24,782 nucleotides of DNA, from positions 37,501 through 62,282 of the forward strand of contig JAQGDQ010001106.1 of the NCBI GenBank assembly GCA_030141605.1, written 5' to 3'. Source of the DNA: Tubiluchus corallicola. Lineage: Eukaryota; Priapulida; Priapulimorpha; Priapulimorphida; Tubiluchidae. The translations under genes and the position numbers were made by a program. Shown in pieces: positions 8,116-18,109 of this stretch (the first letter of the stretch is position 1; each line of letters begins with the position of its first letter). The notes beneath the pieces are model-generated. The model saw nothing but the letters and a program-made list of their open reading frames with translations. It was not told the origin of the DNA and searched no databases.

Positions 8116-9837
8116 TTAATTGCCAACTAATTCGAAAAAAAATGAAACCACAATTACTTGCGTTTACGGCAAGGTTTTCTCTAGGGTTAAAAGTAAAATA
8201 ATCGGGTTTGTTAAAGTAATAAAATGCTATAAAATTTTACTAAGAATAAAATCAATACTGTGAATTCAAATGGTTTTGTAAACATCGGCATGTGATGACT
8301 AATTAACACTTTGCTTACAATTATGATAAAAAACTGAAGGTTTATTTTGTAAGCAACTCTGTCATCCAGTTTCGAGAACAATGCATTTATTTCATGGTTG
8401 ATTACATTCGCGATGGACAAATATGAAACGATTATGTGCACAGAATATGAAGTAGCAAAGTGATGATTCAACAGAATCTGAGATCGTGCCAAAAATGCTT
8501 GTACTAAGGAAACAATCAGCAGCAATTCCCATTCAGCAGTGTTTTCTTTAGACAAAGATTTCCACTTCTGCCGTTTTTTATTTTTCACGTTTAACTTGGA
8601 TTAGTAAAAAAATAGTTGTTTTTCAACCTTATTTGTTTCGCCTGTTTTAGACAGGCGCACGTTCTTTTTCAGATTTCGAATCATCAAACCTTATTTAGAT
8701 GAAAATTGTGTAGATGACATTGAAAACTGAGCTCTTGTACAAGGAAAAACACACAATTGCATCACATTAAGTAAATAACCTTTCAGCCTGACAACCACTT
8801 CCGAAATTGTGATTTATCGATAATGGCGGCACATTCATTTGATAAAAACTGTATTGCTTGCGCACGCACGCATGCACGGCCGCGCACGCAGATTGATGAT
8901 GGATGTATCATTTATCTTGTAATGATCAAACGTTTAGTCAAAATTTATTTTATGTTCTATTATAGTTTTGCTCCTAAGCAATTTCTCACTTGTGAAAAAT
9001 TAATGCGTGTTTGTTTTTGTTGCTTGTTTGTTTGCTTATTTGAACGTCTGTTTGTTTATTTGATGTTTGTTTGTATGACTGTTATTGGCTTACTAGTTTT
9101 TTTGGCTTTTTGATTTGCTTGGTTGGTTAACTGGCTGGTTGTTTTTTCGCTGGTTGGTCATTTCTATATTTGGTTTATTGTTCTTATTTATAAATTTCTT
9201 TTTTCTTTATTTATTTATCTATTAAAAGATGCATGTAAATAATTTACTTTTACTGTACTGGTAGTTCTGCGTTACATAAAGCATTGTTAATTAATTATAT
9301 AAAATTAATTGTTTTTCGAGATACCTATTGTATCTTCGCGTAATTAAATGTCTCTATGTTTTTGTAAAATTGAAGATGTGCAATCATCGTTCGCACGAGT
9401 ATATCGGAACAATGATAACGGATACGGTTACACTTTGATTACAATGTCGCAGCATGCATAATGGCCACAGCTTGTCCTAATTGCGAAATGTAAGCCGAGA
9501 GGCTTTCAAAGAGGCTGACATTTTTTCAGGTAAATGTTCGTCCTGCACAATAGTAGCAATATCGTGTTTTGGGTACTTTGCACATCATTCTGACATTAAA
9601 TATTGATGACAACGACATCAATACAGCGAGTTTATTGTTCGGAACAGCTAAGCAGTTTTTTGCATAAACAGAAAGACTCGACAACTCTTTCATTAAGGTT
9701 TTCTGCAGACGCTAAAGGTTGTTTTCACTAATAATCTCTCGGGAAGAACACGCGTTTTAGAAAACTAGGTATGATGCCAGTGACTTCATGTTATTACATT
9801 TTGTTATTCGAGAAAATTTTTCTTCCCGCGTTACCCT
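8116..9837. other. Non-coding stretch with (TTTG)n and (TGGT)n low-complexity part
   Basis: No supported gene. About 9005-9080 is a degenerate TTTG tetranucleotide repeat and about 9117-9165 a TGGT-rich run (TTGGTTGGTTAACTGGCTGG). The region is strongly T-rich on the plus strand there. Small ORFs in it follow the repeat or lack motifs. Confidence 0.5.
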
Positions 9838-9945
9838 GTAAAAGAACTGCTGCTGTTGTTGCTGTTGCTGCGGCTGCTGGTGGTAGTGGTGGTGGTGGTG
9901 GTGGTGGTGATGTTGACGACGGTGCTGATGGTGATGCCACTGCTA
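9838..9945. repeat. Triplet microsatellite (GCT/GTT then GGT)
   Basis: CTGCTGTTGTTGCTG-type units pass into a (GGT)n run at about 9881-9908 and then TGATGTTGACG-type units. The Ala/Gly-rich open frame at 9771-10019 arises from this repeat. Confidence 0.9.
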
Positions 9946-10384
9946 CTGCTATGTGCCACAACGTTAGTTGTTATCCAAATATATGTTTTATACATTTAAT
10001 AATCTTGAACTTAATATAATTAATAAATAATAGGATTAATAATTTAATAAATTTGGGCAATATTCACAGGCGATGGTATTCTTCTAAAATTCGAAATTAG
10101 AATACGGCGGACCCTCATTGGCGTTCCGCCCGGTGATTTGTCAGTTTTCAATATCACTCCGCTGGGGTATTTTCCCTCTTTCATGTAAATGTTTTGAGTC
10201 TGCAGTGAAGTGCATCAGATGTTCCGATTAGGTTCTTGTCTAAGACTCTACGTAATGGAAAGATTAGTTGAAAAGCTGAATTTACTAACGTGGCATTATA
10301 AAGAAATACCGCGCGCAAGAGCGATGACGTCAAAACCGGAGACTGTCGCAGGTGTATTTTTACCAGTGTCATACCTACGAGAGT
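9946..10384. other. Non-coding spacer, no gene seen
   Basis: AT-rich sequence with TAATAAATAATAGG-type words near 10020-10050. No convincing ORF or structured RNA. The minus-strand open frame at 10181-10372 has no recognisable motif. Confidence 0.4.
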
Positions 10385-10520
10385 AGCGTTTTTGTTGTTG
10401 TTGTTGTTTTTGTTGCTGTTGTGTTGTTGTTGCTGTTTTTGCTGTTGCTGTTGTTGTTGTTGGTGGTGGTGGTGCTGTTGCTGTTGTCATTGTCGTTGTC
10501 ATTATGACTATTATTGTTGT

Positions 10521-10587
<67 letters not shown>

Positions 10588-10708
10588 GCTGCTGTTGTTG
10601 TTGCTGTTGCTGTTGTTGTTGGTGGTGGTGCTTTTGTCATTGTCGTTGTCATTATCGCTGTTGTTGTTGTTGTTGCCGTTGTTTTTGTTGCTGTTGTTGT
10701 TGTTGTTC

Positions 10709-10754
<46 letters not shown>

Positions 10755-10925
10755 CGTTGATGTTGCTGTTGTTGTTGCTGTTACTGCTGCTGCTGCTGTT
10801 GTTGGTGGTGGTGGTGTCGTTGTCATTATCGCTGATGTTGTTTGCTTTTGCAGTTGTTGCTAGTGCCACTGTTATTGCTGTTGTTGATGTTCTGCTGCTA
10901 CTGCTGCTGCTTTTGCTAGCTCTTG
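10385..10925. repeat. Long (TTG/CTG)n triplet field with higher-order blocks
   Basis: About 540 bases of GTT, GCT and related triplets. A distinctive block, a GGTGGTGGTG run followed by TGTCATTGTCGTTGTCATTA, recurs three times with its GGT run near 10463, 10620 and 10806. The period keeps several frames open (poly-Cys, poly-Leu, poly-Val, poly-Asn, poly-Thr). I find no unique flanking coding sequence that would make it a real polyglutamine- or polyleucine-type protein. Confidence 0.95.
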
Positions 10926-11721
10926 TTGCTTCATATTCTTGTTGCTGTTATTGTTTGTGTGGTTTATGTTGCAGTAGCTACTATTACTGCTGTTTTTGTC
11001 ATCATTAGCTTTCAGTGGCAGTACTACTGTAGGTACTGTTATTGTTGACATGACCATTGTTGTAACATTGTAGTCATTGTTTGTACAGACTGCAGCCTAG
11101 TTTTTGTATTAATTTTACGTATAAAAAGGCTGGCATGTATTTTAGAAACTGGTAGAATAAGTGCGTAAGAACAAAATTCAAACAAACACATAATAGATTT
11201 TTCATTTTTTAATGTCCACTTTGTCTTTATAAAACATCAATTTGGAGTAAAATCTACGGCATGCGGCAAAATCTATTCAAAAGCAGCGCCATCTATTCGC
11301 CTAATTTGCCAAGTTTTCCATCATGAGATTTCTCACCTTAAGAACAGTGCACACTTAATTACTAAGCTTAATGACGCTAGGCGTAATACGTGGTACCTGA
11401 TTCAATTATTGTCTAAAATAGGATAGATTAACTAAGGATGAAATACTTTCCCGGATCAATTACCGGAAACTCATCATTGCCAACGCGCCAGAATACTGCA
11501 TTATTGTCTATAGAATTGAGCTGAAGAACCCCAGGGATCTCTATAAAATCTCATCGACGATGTTGCAAGGTTTACTGAAAAGTTTGTTTCACTTGGCACA
11601 ATGCTGCAAGGTCAGGGGAAATACCCAAGCGGCAAAGAGATTCAAACATTAAAGTACGCGCTTGAAATGCACGTTGTAAGCATACAATGTGACGTATTTA
11701 TTCATCAGCATTTATTCTTAG
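10926..11721. other. Non-coding stretch, no gene seen
   Basis: The first 130 bases are decayed triplet repeat. The rest is AT-rich and non-coding. AGCGCCATCTATTCGCC near 11286 is the reverse complement of an AGATGGCGCT word, discussed as a possible CTCF-like site. Confidence 0.45.
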
Positions 11722-12060
11722 TTAAAGGAAGACGGGATGATTGCTTAGACTCAATCTCATTTTAATTTACTGTCCAAAATATACATTTTCTTGGCTATAA
11801 AACTTAGTAATTGTTGCTTATATTTGAATAATTAGCCTACAAAGTTAATTAACACAGCTATTGCTTACGTCACAAACTAACCACAGTTTGTGCAATGGCA
11901 GGCATCTTCCCTTGCGCATCAAGCACGTTTGCGTAAGTGTTACAGTACTGTTTAAGCGCATGATGTCGCAGAAAATGGGCTTTACATCACATGACGTCGG
12001 AAACTAACACTACAAACATGCGCAAGTGTTCATGAAAGATTTCTGCTATTGCCAGGTCTA
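11722..12060. mobile_element. TTAA-target MITE, left portion, truncated
   Basis: It begins TTAAAGGAAGACGGGATG and follows 1685-2060 closely, sharing TAATTTACTGTCCAAAATA, AACTAACCACAGTTTGTGC and TAAGTGTTACAGTACTG. Similarity fades at CTATTGCCAGGTC near 12050-12060, where LINE sequence starts. The right half and its inverted terminus are not adjacent and I do not see them on the far side of the LINE. Confidence 0.85.
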
Positions 12061-12089
12061 ATCAAATTTTTAAACTAATATTAACGTAA

Positions 12090-14246
12090 AATTCAAAATT
12101 TAGAATCTTTAATGATAGCACCATCGCAGACTTCAAGTCCAAACTAGTATCCCATGACTGGTCCCAAATTTTTTGCATACAAAATCCTGACTCGGCATTT
12201 CAATCCTTCTTTAAAGATTACTACAATATTTACAATGATAGCTTTCCACTAGTCACAAAAATAGTAAAGCCACGGACGTTAAATAAACCTTGGCTAACAA
12301 GCGGCTTGATACACTCAATTAAACACAAAAATAAATTATATAAGCTAAAATTAAAAAACCCTACTGATCTGAACATTGACCATTATAAAACTTATAGAAA
12401 TAACCTAACCTCAATACTTAGAAAAGCCGAAAAAGATTATTATGCCAATACAATTAAAAGTAATATGAATAACATGAGAAAAACGTGGAAAATTATAAAT
12501 TTAGCTATTAATAAAAAAGACACTTCTCATATAGAACAGTCACATTTCAAAAAATCACACCATAACCCAATGACATCAAAAGAAATATCGGATGGCTTTA
12601 ATAACTATTTTGTAAATGTAGGATCAACTCTAGCAGGAAAAATTCCCACTACAAATACATCATATTTTTCATACTTACCAAATCCATGTAGGAATTCAAT
12701 GCAGTTGCTTCCAATTGACAAAATGGAGCTATTAAATGTGGCAAATAATTTAAAAAATAAAAACAGTACAGGGTATGATGATATATCACAAATTATCCTT
12801 AAAAAATCCATCAACTGTATTGCTGAACCTCTACTTTATATGTTTAACAAGTCATTTTCAACAGGTATAGTCCCAGACTCTCTGAAAATAGCCAAGGTTA
12901 ATCCAATTTTTAAAACTGGTGATAAGTCCCAGTTTCAAAATTATAGACCCATTTCAATTCTTCCCTGTTTTTCCAAAATTCTTGAAAGACTAATGTATAA
13001 TAGACTACTAAGTTTCATTAAAAAAACAATATATTATATAACAAACAACTAGGCTTTAGACAAAACCACTCCACTTACATGGCTCTACTTGAATTTCTTC
13101 ATTTAATATCAAATGCAATTGACAATAATGAATTTACAATTGGTATTTTTATTGATTTATCTAAGGCCTTTGATACTATTGACCATCAAATACTCTTAGA
13201 TAAATTAAACAACTATGGTGTCAGAGGTCTACCTTTACAGTGGTTTACAAGTTATTTACACAACAGAAAACAATCCGTACTAATTGAAAACACATTTTCT
13301 TCTTTGAAGCAAATCAATTATGGCGTCCCCCAAGGCTCAATCTTAGGTCCATTGCTTTTTCTTCTCTATATTAATGATCTCCACAATGTCTCCACTCTGC
13401 TAGACTTCATTTTATTTGCCGATGATACTAGCATATTCTATAATCACTCAAACTATGAATCAATGATAAATACTGTAAGCCAAGAACTTGTACATCTCTC
13501 CACCTGGTTTAAAGCTAATAAGTTATCACTGAATATTGAAAAAAACCAAATTTATTGTATTCACAAATAAAAATAAAAGAATCCCTAGTAATTTTATAGT
13601 AAAAATCGATGAAGTTCCAATAAATCAAGTAAAATATACTAAGTTCTTAGGCATCATCATTGATGAACACTTAACTTGGCAAGAACATCTTAGATTTATC
13701 AAAAGCAAAATCTCAAAAATCATAGGCATTATATATAGAGTTAAACACAAATTGCCTAGCTCAGTACTTGTATTATTATATAATTCTCTTTTTTTACCAT
13801 ATCTAAATAATTCGAACATTATATGGGGAAGCACATACTCCAGTCGATTGAAAAAAATTCATCTGATTCAGAAGAAAATAGTGCGAGCTATAACATTTGC
13901 CGGTTATCAGGACCATACACAGCCAATATTTAAAAGACTAAACTTTCTAAACATTTACGACATTAATAAGTTCCAAACTGCCATTTTCATGTACAAATTC
14001 TCTCATAAATTATTGCCTCCCTTATTTACTGATTATTTTTGTTTGAATGCTGAGATACATAATTACGGCACACGTTATAGGCTGCACTATCACTACATAC
14101 AGTGTAACACTAATGTTAGAAAATTTTCTATTAAATACAATGGCCCTTACATATGGAATTCAATTGCTCCAGCTATTAAAAATGTCAACTCGCTTTCCAT
14201 ATTTAAAAAAATATATAAATTAAACTTACTCGAAACATATAACTGA
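12090..14246 (+). pseudogene. LINE reverse transcriptase, two frameshifts
   Basis: Three segments in frames 0, 2 and 0 make one polypeptide of about 718 residues. Segment 1 (12090-13052; no ATG needed, as the frame opens after a TAA at 12087) covers the pre-RT linker (ADFKSKLVSHDW, KPWLTSGLIHSI) and RT motifs up to NPIFKTGDKSQFQNYRPISI. Segment 2 (ending 13570) has IDLSKAFDTIDH with a catalytic Asp, GVPQGSILGPLLFL, and FADD at 13415-13426 with the two catalytic Asps. Segment 3 (13536-14246) is the thumb and C-terminal domain. The first frame change is in an A7 run at about 13019-13026 (one base short) and the second in an A7 run at about 13539-13545 (one base long). No other stop interrupts more than 2.1 kb. 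All key residues I can check are intact, so this is a young copy or one damaged only by homopolymer errors. Confidence 0.88.
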
Positions 14247-14345
14247 TGACTCAATCATGATTTGTTGTTTTCTTTTTCAAAAACTGTATAGTAAAATAAA
14301 ATTTTTAATACTTCCCACCCGTATTTATATTTATATTTGTATATA

Positions 14346-14434
14346 TTGTAATGTTGTATCTATGTTGTATATGTAATGTTGTATATTGTAATGTTGTATA
14401 TTGTAATGTTGTATATTGTAATGTTGTATATATT
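14346..14434 (+). repeat. 15-bp tandem repeat in LINE 3'UTR
   Basis: Five or so copies of a unit reading TTGTAATGTTGTATA, the first two imperfect. It lies between the RT stop codon and the tail of the element, so it is part of the LINE 3'UTR. Such repeats often vary in copy number among insertions. Confidence 0.85.
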
Positions 14435-14611
14435 GCAATTTTTTTCGTAATTCTAGTGGCCTACCATAAGCTAGCTTCCTAGGTCTCTAGCGCAGTATAC
14501 ATGAATTTTATCATATTTTTGTATTAACAAAACCTGATGCACATGTAATGTAATGTGATGTATATGTATATGTTTAATGCGAAATAAATCTATTAAAATC
14601 TAAATCTAATC

Positions 14612-15090
14612 TTCGAATATTTAATGCCTACGTTACCAGACTATTTATGTACAACCGTGAAACATGGTGTTTAACGATTACTCAACAAAAGGAGATTGAC
14701 ATATTTCATAGAAGTCTTCTTAGGAAAGCTTTAAAGATAAGATGGCCATACATAATCAAAAATGAAGATTTATACACCAAAACAAAAGAAATTTATTGGA
14801 GTTCAAAAGTCTACATCCGAAGATTAAGATAGCTAGGACATCTTCTAAGATTACCAAATGAAGCACCAGTAAGAATCGCCTTAAAGGAAGCCTTGAAACC
14901 TTGCAAAAAACCACCCGGTAAACCTAAAACAACTTGGATAGCTAAGATAAATAAACATGTTCAACAACTTCAACAAAATCTATCTCTTGGAGTAGAAGAA
15001 CTTACGCTGTTAGCTGCAGATAGAAGTGGGTGGAATACCCTGATAAATGTTGATACCTCAATGCATACAACAGGTGGAATGAGATTTTGA
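14612..15090 (+). pseudogene. C-terminal tail of a second, different LINE
   Basis: Translation gives the post-RT region familiar from LINE polyproteins: IFNAYVTRLFMYNRETWCLT, an IDIFHRSLLRKALKIRWP stretch, RLR(stop)LGHLLRLP, GKPKTTW, and a closing AADRSGWNTL. It is 5'-truncated and has an in-frame TAG at 14830-14832 exactly where related elements carry Trp before LGH, consistent with a G-to-A change of TGG. Its wording differs from the LINE ending at 14609, so it is a separate and older insertion. The frame ends at TGA 15088-15090. Confidence 0.8.
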
Positions 15091-15223
15091 AGAAAAGGTA
15101 ATATTTCATTACTAGTGACAAGTTGGTAATTATGGTTGGCACCAAAATGTATACACTCGATTGTATGTTAAACTGGAGTCTTTTTTCCTTTAAAATATTA
15201 TTTGAGATCGCTAACAATGTAAT

Positions 15224-15861
15224 TTAAAGGAACACATAATGATTTTTCATATACTACCCCATTTTAAAATTTCAAGTCCGATAAAAGGTACATATTTTAA
15301 CACAATTAATACTGCAAAAGCGTTTCTGATAACTAAATAATAGATTAAAAACTTAATTAATGGCGGGCCAGCCCAACTAATGATGACATCACAAACTAAC
15401 ATAATTTTCAGCAGCAAAAACGTTCCACGAGCGTGTTGCACGTATTTGCGAAAGTGGAAATTGAAGTGCAGTGCTACTGTAAGATATTCAGTTTGTTGTA
15501 CTAAAACTAGGCAAGTTTTAAGATAAAAACTCAAACTCCAAATTTACCGCTGTGCTCACGTATGAGCTGTCGAATGCGTGTAGTTCGTCACAAGCTAACA
15601 CATCTGAACTGAGAGGTACAGCACCTGTTTTTGCAATGCGTTTCCGAAATGCAGGCGCTAGTGCCCATCTAACTAGCGAACGGCGAAATGCAGGTAACAG
15701 CGAAGAACTAGTGGCGTGAACGCGAAATTGTGTTTGTGTGGTAACAATTCTTTCACGTAAGTCATTTTTGCAAGAAATAGTATGTTTGTTTTCAGTATAT
15801 TAAAGAGTAAATTGTTTTGACCTACAGCTTAAGATTGGGTCCGGTTTTGCGATAATGTTAA
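15224..15861. mobile_element. TTAA-target MITE, second subfamily, copy 2
   Basis: It starts TTAAAGGAACACATAATG and matches 6644-7229 through GATTTTTCATATACTACCCC, TAAATAATAGATTAAAAA, GAACTAGTGGCGT and AACGCGAAATTGTGTTTGTG. The right end is decayed (GGTCCGGTTTTGCGATAATG), and I place it at the TTAA 15858-15861 with less certainty. Copy 1 lacks six bases (CACATA) near the left end. The ORF on the minus strand at 15247-15534 is a chance frame in the element. Confidence 0.78.
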
Positions 15862-17157
15862 AAGTGGTCTAAAATGTTAGTTTCTTAGTTTCTTATATTT
15901 CATTGTTGATGTATGACTTCTAATGTGTTTTGTAAAAGGTGTCTCCATGTAATAGTAAACTTTAAACTTCAACTTGTGTCTTATCACTAATTAGTCACTT
16001 AGTTAAAGGAGAATAGAATTCAATTTAAATATATCGCTTAACGTATACGAACGTATAAAATACTGATTTTCAATGAGAACATAATTGTTTTGTTAACAAT
16101 GACTTAAATGAAAGATTTATTCCTGCAGTAACCAAACATCGCATTCGCCATTCGCGTGGTCCGATTTTTCGCATTTGCAGGCGTTCTGCGTATTCCACAG
16201 TGGCGTAGCTAAGGGGGGTGCGGTCCATCCCGGGCGGCACTTTATCAAATGTAATGAAAAAGTTGATTATTGTCAGAACAGTAGAAAAGCAAAACACACA
16301 TAATTTCATTTCCCACGAAAATGCTACTTACAGGGCCGCGAAGATAATAATTAGTAAATTAATATTGCTGTAACATTGCGTGTATTTGTTTTCAAACTGA
16401 CTACGATGATTTTAGTTAACCGTGAAACACATTTATAATCAAGCTTGCAGCTGCAACTTATCACACATTAATTACATAAAATTTCGCTTTTTAACGATGG
16501 ATTTGCAAATTGGTTTCTATAACATTGACATCATTACAATTATACTGACGTCATTACAATTATATTGTCATTATCAAAAATTTTAACATTTCAAATTATT
16601 AGTCTAGTTACATAAGCCTTTCCAGGAGGTAAGTGAAATGCTAAGTAATATAGATTTGCACGGGAAGTTTTTTGGGCTCTAATTTAACATTGTCTTTTCT
16701 TCCCCTGATTTACGTGGCGTAGGTGACGTCATGTAATGGCGCCGTCGGAACAATATTGAGGTAGATTTAAAATGAAAACAAACGAAAATTCCTTTCAACA
16801 CGAATACGATATATGCATAAAATTGCTGTAAAGTAGTATAATTTTTTAAGGCGATTTTTCTGAAACCTACTTCAGGTGCCCCTTTTCTTGTCCTTTAAAG
16901 AATTCCTAACTAACAATTTCTGCTGAACTGTGAATGGCAACAAAACACAGTAACATCTAACCGCATAGTTTTTTTGCGTAGGTGACGACCAGATCTTCTC
17001 AGACGCCTTCTCCTAGATGTAAATCTATTCCTCGTTCTTCAACATCCGCCTCTGCAAATGATTATGTACACCGCGAACCAAGACAAACAAATTGAAATGG
17101 ATGCACTTTTCGCTGACATTCGAAATCCGCACAATTTTCACTAAAAGGTGCAGACCC
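15862..17157. other. Non-coding stretch containing one transposon terminus
   Basis: Ordinary AT-rich sequence apart from the hAT-like terminus at 16198. GCGTAGGTGACG occurs at about 16717 and again at about 16977; I cannot tie it to an element. No gene is supported. Confidence 0.4.
16198..16250 (+). mobile_element. Solo terminus of a hAT-like DNA transposon
   Basis: CAGTGGCGTAGCTAAGGGGG followed by GTGCGGTCCATCCCGGGCGG resembles the widespread CAGNGGCGNANC hAT-type inverted terminus. I recognise this from memory of the family and cannot search it. No opposite terminus is seen nearby, so it is a fragment. Confidence 0.45.
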
Positions 17158-17210
17158 TTATTTCGCCTAGATTAGATAGCACTACATTAGATTAGATTAG
17201 ATAGAATGGC
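17158..17210. repeat. Short GATTA-type pentamer repeat
   Basis: TAGATTAGATAGCACTACAT followed by TAGATTAGATTAGATAG is an imperfect array of five-base ATTAG units. Confidence 0.7.
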
Positions 17211-17335
17211 TAAAACTGAGAACAATTCTATTATGGTAAAGCTTTAAAACTAATCTGCCAATCTAGCATTTCGCCTTGCCTTGTATAAGATTAGAGAGTT
17301 TTCAAGATCTGTTGGATCCCAAGTCCCGCAAACCT

Positions 17336-17520
17336 TCCTCATTGTCATAATCATGGTCATCTTCATCATCGTCGTCGTCGTCACCGTTGTTGTTGTCGTC
17401 GTCATCGTCATCATCGTCGTCGCCGTCGTCATCGCCGTCATCATCACCATCACTGTCATCAACTTTTTATACTTCATTATCGTCGTTATAATTGTCATCA
17501 TCATTACCATCATCGTGCGT
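17336..17520. repeat. (GTC/ATC)n trinucleotide microsatellite
   Basis: Imperfect GTC, ATC and GTT triplets across about 185 bases. Open frames here translate to poly-Val/Ile or poly-Met/Thr and are artefacts. Confidence 0.93.
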
Positions 17521-17717
17521 AACAAGAGCAAATGAAACAGTCAGGCAGGCACTAGGTGCAGAACAAATTCGACTCGAAATACTGGTAACGTGATTCGTTG
17601 AACTCAAGATCGTGGATTAGAAATGACGGCAATGTCGCCATCTTGAATCTAAGATGACGGACCAAATTCTGACACCCCCACCAATCCATGCAGAATTCAT
17701 TCTTGCATATTCGTCTG

Positions 17718-18101
17718 CAGGGCCTATTTCAGCCTAGGCGAGGCCCGGGGAAGTGGGGCGTGAGAGGCCCCATCGGGGGGGGGGGGGGGAGAGTGCCGGG
17801 GGCGTGCACTACCGTGGCTGGCGCTAGAACGCCGGAGAAGCATTTTCGAAGAGAAAATATGGAGTTATACAGTTGTTAAAGGAAAGAACAATTGAAAGAA
17901 AAACTGCTTTATTCTCAAGACCAGTCCTTAATACTTGTCAATACTGGCAAACGGCGCGCGTGCGGCAAGAGAGAGGGAGAGAGAGGAGGCAGTATGTTCG
18001 CATAAAGCAAAAAAATGTTGCCTTGGCGCGAGGCCCCCCTGGAGGGTGAGGCCCCGGGGAAGTATCCCCACTTCCCCCCTCCCCCCTTGAAATAGGCCCT
18101 G
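17718..18101. mobile_element. hAT-type MITE, copy 1 (384 bp)
   Basis: Ends are CAGGGCCTATTTCA and its reverse complement. Flanking octamers TTCGTCTG (17710-17717) and TTCCTGTG (18102-18109) agree at 6 of 8, compatible with an aged 8-bp target duplication as made by hAT transposases. The subterminal parts are G/C-rich (AGGCCCGGGGAAGTGGGG and GAGGCCCCGGGGAAGTATCC); the interior carries GCATTTTCGAAGAGAAAATA and a GAGA run. No transposase frame, so it is non-autonomous. An expanded G11 run (about 17776-17788) is specific to this copy. Confidence 0.85.
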
Positions 18102-18109
18102 TTCCTGTG

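Larger units (their letters stand above)
12062..14609 (+). mobile_element. 5'-truncated non-LTR retrotransposon (LINE), Jockey/CR1-like
   Basis: The element carries a nearly complete reverse transcriptase with linker and C-terminal region, but no upstream apurinic-type endonuclease and no ORF1. Truncation at the 5' end is usual for target-primed reverse transcription. The body is A-rich on the plus strand. The 3'UTR (14247-14609) holds a 15-bp tandem repeat (14346-14434), an AATAAA at 14583 and a simple tail of AAATCT-type units just before unrelated LINE sequence. Assignment to the Jockey/CR1 side of the LINEs rests on the SKAFDTIDH, GVPQGSILGPL and FADD wording and is not exact. Confidence 0.88.

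Noticed and set aside
10296-11008. Several long open frames on both strands (poly-Thr, poly-Asn, poly-Cys, poly-Leu, poly-Val)
   Set aside because: They are the same triplet repeat read in different frames; no unique coding flank, domain or splice pattern supports a protein.
15181-15197. TTTTTTCCTTTAA as the missing right terminus of the MITE that starts at 11722
   Set aside because: Only the last 11 bases match the terminus; the CCGG core and upstream MITE sequence are absent.
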